Shown piece after piece: positions 25,730 to 38,106 of a stretch of DNA of 64,000 nucleotides. This DNA comes from Erythrocercus mccallii. Taxonomy: Eukaryota; Chordata; Aves; Passeriformes; Dicruridae. The position numbers and the translations under genes were made by a program. The notes under the pieces are model-generated. The model searched no databases and was not told where the DNA came from. It saw only the letters and a list, made by a program, of their open reading frames with translations. Each line of letters opens with the position of its first letter. Within the stretch, counting starts at the first letter, position 1. The stretch is from contig VZRG01000272.1 in assembly GCA_013397435.1 (NCBI GenBank), positions 248,001 to 312,000 of the forward strand. Direction: 5' to 3'.

Positions 25730-25999
25730 GATTCTCCACTTTGTCTCTAGCTGACCAGATGAGCCTTCTGCAGAGTGCTTGGATGGAGATCCTGATTCTC
25801 GGTGTTGTATACCGGTCACTTTCTTTTGAGGATGAGCTTGTATATGCTGAAGATTATATTATGGATGAAGACCAGTCCAAATTGGCAGGCCTTCTTGACC
25901 TTAACAATGCCATACTGCAGCTGGTAAAGAAATACAAGAGCATGAAGCTGGAGAAGGAAGAATTTGTCACCCTCAAAGCTATAGCACTTGCTAATTCAG
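25730..25999 (+). CDS. ESRRG: ESRRG internal exon: ligand-binding domain, residues 289-377
   Basis: This 270-nt exon encodes a central part of the ligand-binding domain of the orphan nuclear receptor ERR-gamma, a constitutively active nuclear transcription factor that binds ERRE sites and drives oxidative-metabolism genes. The frame reads [20 protein letters not shown] and on to LKAIALANS, collinear with vertebrate ERR-gamma. By human numbering (458-residue form) it contains Arg316, Tyr326 and Asn346, which line the ligand pocket; all three are present. One difference from the human protein as I know it is Glu for Asp at 328 (VYAEDY). The exon starts at phase 1 after the acceptor and ends TCAG, leaving the first base of Asp378 to be completed by the last exon. 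ESRRA and ESRRB are less likely, because the sequence matches the gamma paralogue almost residue for residue. Confidence 0.97.
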
Positions 26000-26005
26000 G
26001 TTGGC
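26000..26005 (+). promoter_or_regulatory. ESRRG: Weak splice donor GTTGGC
   Basis: The junction TTCAG|GTTGGC is fixed by reading frame, since exon-end G plus AC of the next exon gives Asp378. The exon side (CAG), GT and +5 G fit the consensus, but +3 T, +4 G and +6 C do not, so base-pairing with U1 is limited. Confidence 0.85.
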
Positions 26006-26040
26006 AGAGTGGCATGACGGTTGATACATTTTTTATGTGT

Positions 26041-26112
26041 CTTTCTTTCTTTCTTTCTTTCTTTCTCTCTTTCTTTCTCTTTTTTTCTCTTTCTTTCTCT
26101 TTCTCTCTTTCT
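26041..26112. repeat. (TTTC)n polypyrimidine microsatellite
   Basis: This is 72 nt of pure pyrimidine, TTTC/TTTCTC units with minor interruptions, beginning 41 nt after the weak ESRRG donor. It lies in the last intron and could bind PTB-type or TIA-type proteins. Its length is probably variable between individuals. Confidence 0.95.
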
Positions 26113-26689
26113 ATTTTCTGTGAGCTGGTTTAAAAGGGTGTTTTGGAATAAGAAATTGCTAATCAGACTTTAAATCTAAAAGGCAACAAACTAAGCAGTT
26201 CAAGCTAAGAACAACTTTCTGGTTCAAAGTAATTCTGGAATATGTTCCTAAGGGAGTGGAGAAGATTCCACTGTATTATTTGGAGAGTGTTTTACAGACA
26301 GAGATCCCTTCAAATGAATACAGATGTCGTTCTCCTAAATTCATTGCAAAATCCACACAAGTCTAATCATTGCATTTAAAGCAAAAGAATGGATGCTGGA
26401 GAATATGCTATATATTTTCTCTTTAAAGGGAGTTACTGATTAATTTGATAGACTGAATTCGGGATGTGGGAGGAGGGAGGAAATCCATATTGAATCTCAC
26501 CTTACATTACGGATCCTTTGCATTTATGAGAGTGCTTCTGCACAAAATTATTACCTGTGCAGCAAGAGTTAAAAAATCTCAAAGATTTTTTTTTTCTGTA
26601 TTTGAATTTAAAAGTGCTGAACCAGTGAATACTGTCAGATAAGTAAAAATCGTTTGTGCTTTGTTGTTTTTCTTTTTGTGTCTCCTTAA
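26113..26689 (+). other. ESRRG: ESRRG last intron, no gene seen
   Basis: Nothing is recognised apart from a short T-run near 26586-26595. Confidence 0.5.
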
Positions 26690-27200
26690 TGCTTTATTGT
26701 GGTCTTAAGTCCCTTTTAGCATTTGCATAAAGTTCACGATAGATCCCTCTTTAATGACGTGCCGATCATTAGATACCTGTGTGTCAATAACATGCTCTGA
26801 TGCTATGTTCCATTGACAGTCACACCGTGCCCCTCCATCTGCTTTTGTTTTGACCCTATCTTTGAACTTTATCTTGGTTGCTGGCCAGTAGTTTTCCCTT
26901 TAATTACAAGAAGGAAACTGTCAATAAAATCTGTTAAATGGGATGCAATGAGTGGCTTGAATGGGCGGATGGCTATTTGTTCAAATTCTGCAGCATTCAA
27001 GGTATTGACAGTTTGTTTTCTGGGGCCATATGTGACGATCAATCTCAGGCTGGGCTCAGCCGCGCTGAAAAATGAAAAACCAGATTGCTTTTGCTTACTT
27101 GTGGATGACGACTTGTGATTTGGCGCGGTCCTAGTGAGATGAGACCTTCTGCCCAAATTGCCCCCCTGAGAGCCAGGACGCGTGACTGTTTTTAGAAATA
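26690..27200. promoter_or_regulatory. Candidate conserved non-coding element E (ESRRG last intron)
   Basis: This block is CpG-containing and non-repetitive, with TTTAATGACG, GATCATTAGATAC and CCTTTAATTACAAG-type homeodomain words and a GGCGCGG word near 27122. Open frames of 101 (+) and 95 (-) codons overlap here on opposite strands. Neither resembles a protein, and I read this as low stop-codon density in a constrained non-coding element. Confidence 0.4.
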
Positions 27201-30200
27201 ATTTTTTAATTGATTTTGTAATTAACAGTTCATCTACAATATTGATGCATGAATCCTCAGATTGATAGGAGGGAAATTGTTTTCAACAATGAAGTTGTAC
27301 TTTCCTATTTATCTTTGTAATGTGATTTAGCACTCTGCATTTTTAATTGGAAATATAATTCAAAAACATGCAAAGCCAAAATGCTTATTAGTTTCTTTGT
27401 AAAATATTCTCCACCCCACTAACTCTGCCCTTAATTTTAGATTATCTTACTCCAGATTAAACAAAATGCTGAAATGCCTCTCAAAGATCAAAATTATTCT
27501 TAATTGAAGATTTATTTATAATTTTTGACCATTGTAAATAGACACTTGAGGATGCTTTGCAGCTCCAGGAAGGTTATTTCTCAAAATTGGTCATGCTTAA
27601 TGATCAGAGCAAGAAAGTTATCTGCAATTAGGAGTATTATCTGTTATTCAAAGACTGAATTAGAAATAGTTCTGCAGTTTACTTGACAAAAAGAATGAGG
27701 ACTAGCATAGGAGAATATGATGTTAAATACCACTCCCACCTTCCCCCCCCCAAAAAAAAGATGCAGTATGTAAGTAAGTAATAATAAAAAATAACTGCTG
27801 CCAAAAAAAAGTTTAGTCATACACTGTGCATAGAGTGTATCAAAATCATCTGTAGCTTCATTAACTTCACTGGAAATTACAACCAGAATAATGTCAGAGA
27901 TAAATACAGTTCAGCATACTAAAATTCAGGGCACATTGAAGTGAAAACATTTCCTTCCCTCATCTTAAAAGAAATAAAATTGCTGTCTTAAAATGAAACT
28001 GTTGCAAGGAGGAGTTAAAAAGTAGCCCACCCATTCCACTTCCCTTTCAGCAGTGTTTCAAATGCTGACATTCAGCATTTCAGCTTCGGGTTGTGCATGC
28101 GTAAGATACCAAAGTTCTACCAGCTGTAGCAACACTAACCTGTAGATGTAAAATAGCACCTGTAGAATTACAGCCCATCAGTGGAGATCAGGCTCTTAGT
28201 GTTTCAGTTTACAAATGCTGCTAAAACTAAAATAAAATAAAGTTGGATTAAATATTTTTGTCTTTTTTTTTAAATAGACAAAAGCAGAAGCTTTTTTTCT
28301 TGTAAGTAGGAACTTGGTTAATGAAAATGTAGCTATATAAAAAAACCAAAATGCCATTAGAAATTAAACCAGTAACAATTCACATTTTAAATTTTTTTTG
28401 CTCCTTCTGCTTTCTTCTACTGTTTATTTTTCCAGTTTAAAATATATTAGCCTTTTTGTAGCTGTGGACAGTGTAATAAGAAATCTTGGGTGTTTCAGAC
28501 ATTTTTGCCATATCCACACTATCTAGAAAGATTCCCAGGTTGACTCTACTGTAAACAGTAGACAAAGATGGTTTTATAGCTCTGTATCTATGTTAGTGAT
28601 TTATGATACACTGTCATAGTACTTACCCTGCTGGTGTTTGGAGGCAGGAAAAAGAAATTGTAGATTGTCTTCATATTGATTGTATTTTGTTTGAATAAAT
28701 ACCACAAGCTTTGTTGTGGCCAACAAATCTCAGTAGCGTGAGCATTAAAACACACACTTTCCTTTAGGTCTACAGAGCCCATTTATGCAGTGCTGGATCT
28801 GAGATAATCCTGCCATTTGGTCCCTAAAAGGTGGGGAGGAGTAGCAGTTTTTCACAGAGATTCTCTGACAGCCGCTATCAAATGTTCCTTGTGCAGGGCT
28901 GGCGATGCCACACCAGCTTCCATAAATTTCCAGAAACTCAAGATGTGGCTACGTGGTAGGTTGTCACTGTTTCCAGACTGAGTGCTTATCGACTTTGGGA
29001 AGTTTAGATACGCATGTAAGAGCACAATACTGAAATGTATAGACATCTCAGTCATGCACGTGTTAAGCCTGTACAGGCATGATTTCAACAGTTGCATTTA
29101 GTATGTAAATATGGAATTTATCAGGTTAGATTTAAGCATCGGCATTGATTTGATAGTAATTAACACAGCCTTTATACTTCAGAGAAGTCACTCTTTCCTT
29201 GGCATTGTCCTTGTCCTGCCAGTATCATGAGTTCCTCCCTTCTGTACACAAAAGCCAGGAGGTACCTGGAAGCTGCAGGACACGGCTGCCCTGCGTTCTG
29301 CCTCACACCGCCCAAATGAGGCGAGCTGGCACCAGTAAGCACTTTGTTTACCCACGCAGAAAATCAACTTTGAATGGTTTCCAAAACATGCATGTACCAA
29401 TTACTTCCTCGTGTGTAAGGGAAGGTGAAATATTTACAAAATATGCTTGTAGTGTACACAAGTGCAGGCACGCGCACGGGAACGCTCCAGCACGGAAAAT
29501 ATGAGCTGCTCGTTTCTTCTGTGCTGGGACGTGTTCCTGTGTATTGATTAGGGTAATACTCAACAGGGAGTTGCAGGTGAGCAGTTTTTTGAAACTGCGT
29601 GATCAGAAAGGGCTAAATTGGGCCTCCAGGCCAAATGTTGCAGAAGGGCTTAGGAGTTACAACTGAGACCAGAGTTCTAAGAACATCTCACTTCCCATCT
29701 AAGACCTAACGAAAGGAACTGGAATGTCCAAATATATCAGCACATTTGAAAATCTGATCTCTGTGCATCTGCTTAATAGGCTGATGGCATCTTGAAAAAC
29801 CTGACCCAAATGTGGATGCTAGGCACTTAAAAGTACAGCCTTATGCACTGTTGAAAATTTAATCTTAAATGCTAATACTGGCTGTGTAGCTTGTGGCACA
29901 AGAAGGAGAAAAGAACTTCTGTTTACCCTCACATTTCTGATCTTTGATATTTACTCTCCTAAAAAAAAAAAAAATTTAAAACCATCCTTTTAGTACAGAA
30001 GGAGTGAACCAAAAAGTATCTTGTGCATTTTAGCATAAAGAAGTGTAGATCAGTACTGGTACCAGTTACATTATCATCTCATCCTGTTAAAAAATTAGTA
30101 AGTTCTTACAAGTTTTTTATCTTTCCACACACAGTGTACTCAGAGTACTAGGCTATCACCATTATATGATATTATCATAATAGAAATTAATTGGTAGAGT

Positions 30201-33200
30201 CCAGTAAATCACTTACTCCACAGGACATCATCTTTATTCCCAGTGCATGTGACAACATGCTGTATTTAATTTCTAATAATGTCCATTTTTTCATTCTGTT
30301 TTGTACAGTCATCTTGTTAGTGTTCGAATTCATGATTAAGACATATCTATGTTGACTAGGTGTAGATATAGATACACACACACATAGCTGTGTGTAAAGG
30401 GTGTGTTACCAGTCTTTATTTTGACAAAAATAGCAAGGTCTTAACTCTTTTATGTATTTCTTACAAAGAGAATAGTACAGCATAGAAACAAATTTTTAGA
30501 AAAGGAAGTTATCACTACAGTCAAAGTTTTCATGTTGCTTGAAAACAGTTTGTCATACTCCATTTTCATGTAATCAAATAGGTGACACCCACAATTCTTA
30601 GAGAAAATAAATAACTGTTACCAGTTGCTTAATGTTGGCATTAGGAAATGGCAGCTGAGTTAATCAGTGGTTAATTAATGGTTACTCAGTGGTTAATTGT
30701 TGTTTTTTTTTTTTTTCTGGAAGCTACTCTAGTAACTGAGTAACTTGGACCTATTCCTCACTTAGGGAATTAGCAGATAGTATTTACATGTTAGTAGCAT
30801 GAGAATCACAAAGGGCAAGAAGCAAGGCCAGACTTAATTGCCCTCAGTGGTAATTGTGATAATTTCTTACAGTGAATAAAAAGTATTTTGAAGTTTTCAT
30901 TCAACATTTTCTTATAATTGGTGTCTCAGCCCCAGCTCTATCATTCGAGTTCCCTTTTTTCCAGGCTTTTATTAGCCTTATGGTGTAGGGTCTTGAACCA
31001 GTTCATAGCATGCTGTTTGTTCTGCTTTGCAGCAAATATTCCTGTATTTATTGCCCTCACTACCTCTCCTAGTGGAAAGTAAGCCATTTCAGGAATAAAA
31101 AAGAAAACATTGGTTTACTATGTTTTAACTTCCTTGTGCCAGTAGTTTTAGTTCATTGCTAATCCAGTTAGTCCTGAAATAAAGTCCCCGTTCTGTGAAT
31201 TTCTTTTCTTACATGTCTTCATTTCCCACTGTGTTTTAAAAACTGTTTTGAGGCCTCAGTTTTTATCTCTTCTGAAAAGTAAGCCAAACCAGGGCAATCC
31301 AGACTAAGGCCTCATTCACTAAAATCAATCACACTTTGTTTTCAGTTTCACTGCCTATAATTCCTGTGGACAAGGAATTCTTAATTTATTCTTCTTTAAT
31401 AATCGGCATCTATTCCGATTGAAGTGTCTGTTTCCAACAGAGTACTCCAGATGTCAGACCATTTTTGCCATATTCTTTTGCAAGGGAAAATACTCTGTTT
31501 GCCTCTGTCCTTGTCTCTTAGCCTAACCATGCAGATTTCAGCAAACAGTTCTGCTTAGGAAAAACAGACAGGTCAAAATGAAGTATATTTCTTTACCCAA
31601 CATAGGGAAGACCAAAGTAAGGGGTAATTTCAGCTCTGGATGGAAAAAGGGCAGGAATTCTTACTGGATGAGGGAAGCAAGAACCTGGTTTGATTTGCAT
31701 TTGGCAATTTCCATGGATTGCTTCTATCTTAAGCAGTATGCTTTTCAAAATGCCACTATGTTGTGTTTCTCATAAAAATATACAGAAACACAATGTGGGA
31801 AAGCACTTTGTGTCCTTGTGCAAATCTTCCAGGGGAAGAGGAAGGGGTTCTGTAGTTCTGAGAACAATTCACCCATTAATAAACACTGCAGTGGGTTTTG
31901 TGGGGTTTTTGGATTGGCAGTACAATCTAGATAAAAAAATCTCTTTTATTTGAGACATAACCCAGATTAGGATTTTTTTCATCCTTACATAAAGCAAAAA
32001 ACATTTTGCTTTTCATTCTGTACCTTGATCCCATCCAGTTCTTCCAGGATCCTACAGCTTTCTAAAGGGATATCTCCAGATTGAGTTTGTGAACTGCTCA
32101 GCTGCATAGAATCAGAAACATCACAGCAGTTGCTGTATTTCAAGTACTTACTGGTGTCTACCTCGCCAATGTGGTTTACCAGCATCTTAATGTGTGTATT
32201 CACTGCTGCATGCTCCCTGCTGCTTGATTCACTGTCCTATTTTCTTTTTGCTGTCTGAATTTTCTGACATGAAGAAACACTTCACTTAAGACCTCTGGTT
32301 TTCTTCCACTTCTGAGTGATGTTATATATAAAATATATAGATACCAGCCTTTAACTTTCCTCAGAGCTGGGTTTTGAGAGGTTTCCTCGCCCTTAGTTCA
32401 GGTGCTTTCCAATTTTTAGCTAGTTGTCGCCCTTTGTGATGTGTTCTAAATGATTCCTGGGTGGCTGGATGTTTGTTGGATGCATTTGAGATGAAGCTTG
32501 AATTTTAAATGAGGTAGATTGTAATCTGAGTTTCTGTCTGGACCTTGCGGTGTTTTTCTTGAATAAGAACTCCAGTTTTCTCCTATTTCTGTGCAATGAT
32601 CTGATCAATCAACTGATCAGAAGAGGTACAATGCTATTTTCCCCATCCTCTGGTGGTGAAAGAAGGCATTTGCAGGGATAGAATGAGATTCTCCAAGCAG
32701 AGCTCAATGAGTCCATGTGCTCATTTGTTGATCTCACTCTCTCCCACAGCAGCTTTAATCAGGAACAACTTCCTTCCTGCCAGGGAAATCCCATGTTTTC
32801 AGCAGTTCTATCAGCAAGTCTTGTGTTTGTCTTCAGTTTCACCAACCTGGGATCATGTTTTGACAGGACATTTACTGTCAAATTCTGCTGTCTTTCAAAT
32901 AATACTTTGAAATTACCCTGTTTAATTTCATTATTTATGTAGGTGCTGGTTTTTAAGTGTGTTACATCTGGATGTACATTTCCTCTGACTGTTACCTGTG
33001 TGAGATGTAATTGTAAATTATTCAGACTGCCTGAAAAGCCTCTTTAAAAAAAACCCCAAACCAATCCATAAACAAAAAGGTTTTTCATGGTATAGGAAGA
33101 GCATTCAAACTCACTTATAATTCAGTGATGTATTTTCTGTGGAATTCTTCCTGTATTTCTAGATTCACACAAATTGTCTGTATTTCCTTAAATTATAGTG

Positions 33201-36200
33201 GTTCTTGATGACATCGCTGAGGATTGGGTTTATCCCAATACATGAGCAATATTTAGCAATGAGTTAGCCTGCTCTGAATTCACTTCTACATCTGCCAGTC
33301 TGTAGTTACTGAAAAGATTTGTCTCTTTTATTTTTCCTCCTCTTGGAAGCCCCTTGGCTAGTTCAGCATTTTCAACCATTTTCCTTATTTTCAAAGGCTT
33401 ACACCTGGGGGATTAAGATCTACATTTGTTTAATATCAGGGATAAAGTGGAAGTTCCAGACTGCAAGGCTAAAACTTGAAGAAGGATTTTTGTAGAGATT
33501 AATATTTTCCTGAGCAATCTACAAGCTGAATCATGGTCTAATTAAATAGCACAGATTTATTGAGTTTGCATTTAAACAGTGGCAGACCCTAGAATGAGTA
33601 CAGCTGAAATGAATCTTTTCTGTAAATGGGGAGTTAAATTATCATAGTAATTTGATTACATAATTTTTAAATCTTTCAAGCTAAATCACCATTTTAAAAG
33701 AACAGTTTGAAGTCTTAATAACCACTGGAAGTGCCTCTCTCCCTGCTGTTTTTTCTTACGCCATTCCTTGTGACCGAATCTGTTCCCCAAGGCACAGCTT
33801 CCTGAACTGCACCATGAACCATCATTTGGGGGCGGAAAGCTGGCTGGGCACGTTCTTCCCAGCTACTAAATTAATTTCAAAGACAGCAACAAATACATTA
33901 AATACTATTACTTCTCCATGTAAATAACTGCCCTGTTTACCAGAGGGATGGTACACAATCACCCCTGCAAGGAGAGGGTTTGTGTTTGGATGTTTTCCAC
34001 AGAGTGGAAGAGTTTTAAAGCATTAAATATGATAGCTGTGTCAGAGGGCAGGTTTTCATCCCTTTCTGGGCGGTGTTCTCTTCTTCTCTGTCCTCACTCA
34101 TCTCCTTGTAAGTAATATGTAGAGTGTAGATATTCCTAATAATGCTGCAGGCCAAATTGCTCTCCAAACTGCAGAGTCAAACATCTTAGGCAAGTTTCAC
34201 CTCTGTGTGAAAAATACATTTAGTCTGGACTCCATCTGTTTGCAAACTTATGGTCACTGTTACAAATACTGTGATTATGGGGAAAAACAGACAAGTTTTG
34301 TAAAGGGTTAAAAGCTAAACCTTTATAGTCACATTCTCCAGAAAGACCTGTCTCTTCTGTGGTTTTTTAAAAAAAAAAGGTAATGAGAGCAGTCAGTCTT
34401 TGACTCATCAAGGGTTTGCTGTGGATAAAATGCCCGTTTGGTTCCCCAGCAAATATCTGGCCTTCGCACTGTGGATCTGGGGAGAGGAGGAAAAGGTGTG
34501 TATTTCCTGCTGGTTTACAGAAAAATTGCTTGGACTAGCAGATTGTGTGTTCTGTAGCACAGCAGTGAATATCCAAGGACTTGGTAAAGAGTTAGGGAGT
34601 AAAGACAACAATGTTTTTGGAGATTGCATTCCAAATTAAGCCTGGTGGCTGGACCCTGTGCTTAAGACATCAGTCACGTCCGTATGTGTGTGTTAGCATG
34701 TCTGTATCGATTATATCTGTTTGTAAGACACAGAATTCAGGGCTTTTCTCTTATTGACACAGAATTACTGAATAGAATTACCATGTTAGAAAACTATCAA
34801 AAATGTATGGATTCGGGGAATGGTCTCACATTAATTAAAACTAAATTTTGCTAGAAGTAGTATTTGCCTGTCATCTTTTTCAAAAACTGTAGCCTTCTTT
34901 ATCCCTAAGAGAGGATTTCTGTGTCTGTGATTTCAGCACAGTGCAACTTGATGTGCAGTATCACATCCCAGCCGCCTGTGTCTTAGCTGCATGCTTCTTA
35001 GAGCATGTATTCACTAAGACTCAGAATTATTAAACATGTAAAATTCCCATAGGACTCCATTATGTGTAATTAACAGATAAACTGTCATCAGAATCAATAA
35101 AACGTGCTAAATGATCCAAACTTGTATATAATTAAGTGTCTGTTTTAGAGTGGAAGCTGTAACTTTTATTTTTTTTCTTTTCAGTTTGCACATTTGTTGT
35201 GACAATAAGAGCTGGAACATTTTTGTTAACCTGTTACTTACTGATCTGTGTTTCAGTTTACGTGTTTGTAATTGAAAGGAGACAGGTATTTACTATCTGG
35301 CCTAATTATCTCAGGAAACAGTTGCATGTCAACTTTTAAGAAATGAACCTTAGATGCATCTTAATTCTCTGAATGTAATTCAGATATTTGAAGCACGTGC
35401 AAAACTTAATGTTTAATCATCAACAGGGTAAAACATGAGACTCTCTAAAATACTAATCCAGAGCATCAGACTGCTGATTACAGGACATAGAAAGGATGAT
35501 GGAAATGGGTCCTTCATGATCCAGCTCCTCAGTTGTTACTCTGTCTGGGAACAGGAGTTTTATTCCAAACCTAAAAATTAGGATGCAAAACAGTGTTATA
35601 TTAAGTCAAATTTTTCAAGAATGAACTTTATTTGTTCCATGTCCCAGTTTCACCCTGAGCAAAGCTGTCACAGTGTGGCCTGACCTGGGACTTGTACCCC
35701 CTCGCAGCAGTTTTGTTTTCATGTGGTGTTTTATTGGCTCTGTAAGTCTGTTGACCACCCCGATTTTTGCAGCTGATAGGGGCTGTTTCGTGGCCTCTTT
35801 CACCTATGGCTGTTTTTCCTTACTTGCATTCACCTCACTTTGGACCACATCAGGATTTCTTTGGCATTTATGACTACATAAAAGTCAGAGAATTAGGGCT
35901 GCTCATCCAAAGTAATCTCAGCATGGTCCAGTAACTGCGTGTTCTCAGGGACTTCTTCACTTTCTGTATTTATCCAGTTGAGGGGTTTCAGTTAGATATT
36001 TTCTCTTTATGTCACACTTCCTTTGCTTTAATCTTTTCGGGTCATGTAGCAGTTTAGTTTAGATCCTGGTGTGTGTTGCATCTGGGCCTGTCACTCAATA
36101 CTTACAGCACCAAGGCATCTCACCTGCAAAGGTGCAGGGCAAGGTGTTTGCTTTGAGTCTTCTATAAAAAATGCAAAACCCCAACACTAACAAGATATAC

Positions 36201-36789
36201 CACTGTCTGTGGGGGTGGAAGAGAAGGATTTCAACTTGTAGGAGATGTTAGTTTCACCAAACAAAAGCTGTTCAGGTATATGCTAAGTGTTGCCTGTATG
36301 TCTGAATATGCCTGAGGGAGAAAAAATTTGCTAAACCTATCAGGAAATCCCTTCAAACCAGCATTTCCCTTGTGTTGGTGCAGTGGTCTTAATCCCACAG
36401 TCAGTGTTTCTGAGCTTCCAACTCGGCAGCCTTGGAACCTGACACAGAATTTTGCTGATCTTTTCCACAGTAGGGCATCCTTGTTTTATCCTTGCTTCCC
36501 TGATAGAATGCAGCCCGCCATTCCTTCAGCCCCTTGGCACTGTCATTCCTTCAAAGCAGTAACCATACAGATGGTTTGGGGAACACAGAGGCTGACTGTT
36601 TTACTTGTTTGAGGAGGATGAGGAGAACTACTTAGAGAGTTAATTGTACGTTTGTAGTTCCTCAGCATTTCAATACACTTTCCTAAAGGTCAATACAAAA
36701 ATTAATGGGTAATTATCTTCCCTCTTTGTGAAAGAGGATGGGCAGAACCAGTGAAAGTGCAGCCTGTTATCAAACTCCTGGCACACCAG
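27201..36789 (+). other. ESRRG: ESRRG last intron, no gene seen
   Basis: Within this 9.6 kb I see only low-complexity patches (C9/A8 near 27744-27760, T-run near 30702-30716), a perfect 9-bp inverted repeat AAATGCTGA/TCAGCATTT at 28060-28080, and short CAGTGGTTAATT repeats at about 30665-30699. Short open frames on both strands lack family features. Confidence 0.55.
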
Positions 36790-36822
36790 ACTGAAATCTC
36801 CTGTTGCTCCTTTGTTTTGCAG
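36790..36822 (+). promoter_or_regulatory. ESRRG: Splice acceptor of ESRRG last exon
   Basis: A pyrimidine-rich tract ending TTTGTTTTGCAG has its AG at 36821-36822. A branch-point-like CTGAAAT sits about 30 nt upstream. The phase matches the upstream exon exactly. Confidence 0.92.
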
Positions 36823-37067
36823 ACTCAATGCACATAGAGGATGTTGAGGCAGTGCAGAAACTTCAGGACGTCTTACATGAGGCTCTGCAGGATTACGAGG
36901 CTGGGCAGCACATGGAAGATCCTCGTCGTGCAGGCAAGATGTTGATGACTCTCCCACTTCTGAGGCAAACCTCCACCAAGGCTGTGCAGCATTTCTACAA
37001 CATCAAACTGGAAGGCAAAGTCCCCATGCACAAACTTTTTTTGGAAATGCTGGAGGCCAAGGTCTGA
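36823..37067 (+). CDS. ESRRG: ESRRG final coding exon: C-terminal LBD with AF-2
   Basis: This exon encodes residues 378 (split Asp) to 458 of ERR-gamma, beginning [20 protein letters not shown] and ending EMLEAKV before TGA at 37065-37067. It contains the long helices of the dimer face, His434-Phe435 in VQHFYN, and the AF-2 helix 12 (LFLEMLEA) with Glu452, the coactivator charge clamp. No residue difference from the human sequence stands out. The frame joins the upstream exon at phase 1, and the total length counts out to exactly 458 in human numbering. I see no frameshift or stop. Confidence 0.97.
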
Positions 37068-37103
37068 CTAAAGCATCATGGGCTTCCCCATCATGCACGT
37101 TTT

Positions 37104-37127
37104 AAAAAAAAAAAAAAAAAAAAAAAA
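37104..37127 (+). repeat. A24 homopolymer in 3'UTR
   Basis: Twenty-four A are followed by GAAAAAAGGGAAAA. This is genomic sequence shortly after the stop codon, so it could prime oligo-dT falsely and give apparent short 3' ends in cDNA data. Confidence 0.95.
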
Positions 37128-37271
37128 GAAAAAAGGGAAAATAAACAGGATAATAATGGCAAAGAAACTTAGTGTTTAATTAAGGAAAAATGACTAAATG
37201 ACTGCACTGATATTTAGCAGCAAGACTGTGAAGCAGCTTTCAACTTTTTCTTCTGTGTCTTTCTGATGCAG

Positions 37272-37354
37272 TTTTTTCTTTTCCTTTTCTTTTTCTCCCT
37301 TTTCCTTTCTGTTCTTTCCTTTCCTTTTTTCCTTTTTCTCTTTTTTTTTCCTTT
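37272..37354 (+). repeat. U/C-rich tract in 3'UTR
   Basis: This is about 83 nt of almost pure pyrimidine (T-runs with C/CC/CCC, one G at 37311, T9 at 37341-37349). In the mRNA it is a likely PTB/HuR-type platform and is complementary in composition to the upstream A/G tract at 37104-37141. Confidence 0.9.
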
Positions 37355-38100
37355 GCTGCTGAACTTTTTAAAAGAGGTCTCTAATTGAAGAGAGATGGAA
37401 GCCAGGCCTGCCAAAGGATGGAAATCCATAATATGGATGCCAGTGAACTTATTATGAACCATAATGTCCCCAATGACAAAGGAATCAAAGAGAGAAGCAC
37501 CGTACCTAGCAGTACAGTACAACACGATGAACTGACTGAATGCAGTATTAGATTTCATAGGAGCAGTCTCTAATTAGACGACTAAAGCGACGATGCATCG
37601 GCTGCTTCTTATCATTGCATTTTCCATCTAGATCAGTTACAGCCATTTGATTCCTTAATTGTTTTTTCAAGTCTTCCAGATATTTCTTAGGTTAGCTATG
37701 ATGTAACTTTTTCAGGGAATAGTTTAAGCTTTATTCATTCATGCAATACTAAAGAGAAAGAAATACTGCATTTTTGTGCTGGCTTGAACAATGATGAACA
37801 ATAATGAAGGACAAATGAATCCTGAAGGAAGATTTTTTTAAATGTTTTGTTTCTTCTTACTAATGGAGATTTTTTTGTACCAGCTTTACCAGTTTTCAGC
37901 CATTTATTAATGTGGGAATTTATCTTACTAAAGCAATAGTCGAAGGGAAGGTGCATATTATCACGGATGCAATTTATGTTGTGTGCCAGTCTGGTCCAAA
38001 ACATCCAGTTTCTTAACATGAGCTCCAGTTTATAACTAAATGTTCACTGACTCAAAGGATTAGATTACACCTGCAGTATATCCAAGTAGTCTACCATATA

Positions 38101-38106
38101 AATAAA
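38101..38106 (+). terminator. ESRRG: Possible proximal poly(A) signal AATAAA
   Basis: This AATAAA word in the 3'UTR is one of several internal ones (also 38555-38560, 38885-38890 and 39032-39037). Whether any is used cannot be told from sequence alone. Confidence 0.3.

Noticed and set aside
28060..28080. Perfect 9-bp inverted repeat with 3-nt spacer
   Set aside because: It is short enough to be expected by chance in 64 kb, with no supporting context.
37214..37558. Lys/Arg-rich 114-codon minus-strand frame
   Set aside because: This is the reverse reading of the U/C tract in the ESRRG 3'UTR, a low-complexity artefact.
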